This document shows, in pieces, positions 63,946 to 64,000 of a DNA stretch of 64,000 bases. The notes under the pieces were generated by a model that was not told the DNA's origin, did not search any database, and saw nothing but the letters and a program-made list of their open reading frames with translations. Numbering within the stretch: the first letter of the stretch is position 1; the number at the start of each line of letters is the position of its first letter. Made by a program: the position numbers and the translations under genes. Source of the stretch: Neoarius graeffei (Eukaryota > Chordata > Actinopteri > Siluriformes > Ariidae); the NCBI RefSeq assembly GCF_027579695.1, contig NC_083577.1:43564198-43628197 (forward strand). Direction: 5' to 3'.

Positions 63946-64000
63946 TTAACTTCACTAAAACAAGCAAAGCAGATATTCAAACACTAAGAATGGAGCATTT

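Larger units (their letters stand above)
52143..64000 (+). repeat. Direct duplication, copy 2 (partner 1-14362)
   Basis: Starts opposite window position 1 within the hAT and runs to the window end in the same order. Private to this copy: SINEs at 52203-52573, 53637-53816, 55241-55625 and 59270-59616, a ~2.9-kb deletion joining the RTE head to a SINE (59908/59909), retention of a gypsy fragment (57000-58720), and a Harbinger-like insertion (63445-63945). Confidence 0.85.

Overview
The window is repeat-dense nuclear DNA from a ray-finned fish, most likely a teleost. The evidence is the combination of Rex1-type LINEs, L2/CR1 LINEs with an esterase-type ORF1, RTE LINEs, Tc1 elements with ~200-bp IR/DR ends, ZBED-type hATs, Gmr1-like Ty3/gypsy elements (integrase upstream of RT), Kolobok and PIF/Harbinger-type elements, and many tRNA-derived SINEs ending in (ATGAG)n. 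I cannot name the species. Nothing bacterial or phage-like, no CRISPR and no operon structure is present.

Only one host gene is recognisable: an NXPE-family gene (neurexophilin and PC-esterase domain) on the minus strand between about 22.9 and 16.7 kb. Four ancestral coding exons can be placed by homology and by splice sites with matching phases. Two of them carry DNA-transposon insertions inside coding sequence. One insertion (21392-22349) has in-frame splice sites at its edges and could be removed as a new intron. The other (17489-18188) splits the exon carrying the catalytic GDS motif. The N-terminal exon is not seen.

Layout. (1) 1-14.4 kb and 52.1-64 kb are two direct copies of one composite segment: a hAT in a gypsy gag, an unassigned segment with a small basic ORF, an RTE LINE head, a Gmr1-like gypsy remnant, and a CCHC-bearing LINE ORF1 of Tx1 type. 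Each copy has private insertions and deletions, so each is an empty-site control for the other. (2) 14.7-23 kb: a SINE, a Kolobok-like element with a THAP exon, then the NXPE gene. (3) 23.1-26 kb: two decayed Tc1/mariner elements. (4) 26.4-38.9 kb: one L2/CR1 LINE split by a solo LTR, a hAT, a THAP + YqaJ-type transposon that itself contains a Tc1 with an intact transposase ORF, and a Gmr1-like gypsy fused to a foldback element. (5) 39-43.4 kb: Tc1 fragment, Rex1-like LINE, another near-complete Tc1, LINE endonuclease scrap. (6) 43.4-51.7 kb: a second Ty3/gypsy element (minus) split by a Rex1 LINE (plus), which is split by a non-autonomous DNA element holding a SINE and a solo LTR.

Almost every coding fragment belongs to a transposable element. 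The clearest uninterrupted transposase is the Tc1 at 31017-32039. No tRNA or rRNA genes were found; the tRNA-like matches are SINE heads. Percent identities were not computed, and statements of similarity are by eye.
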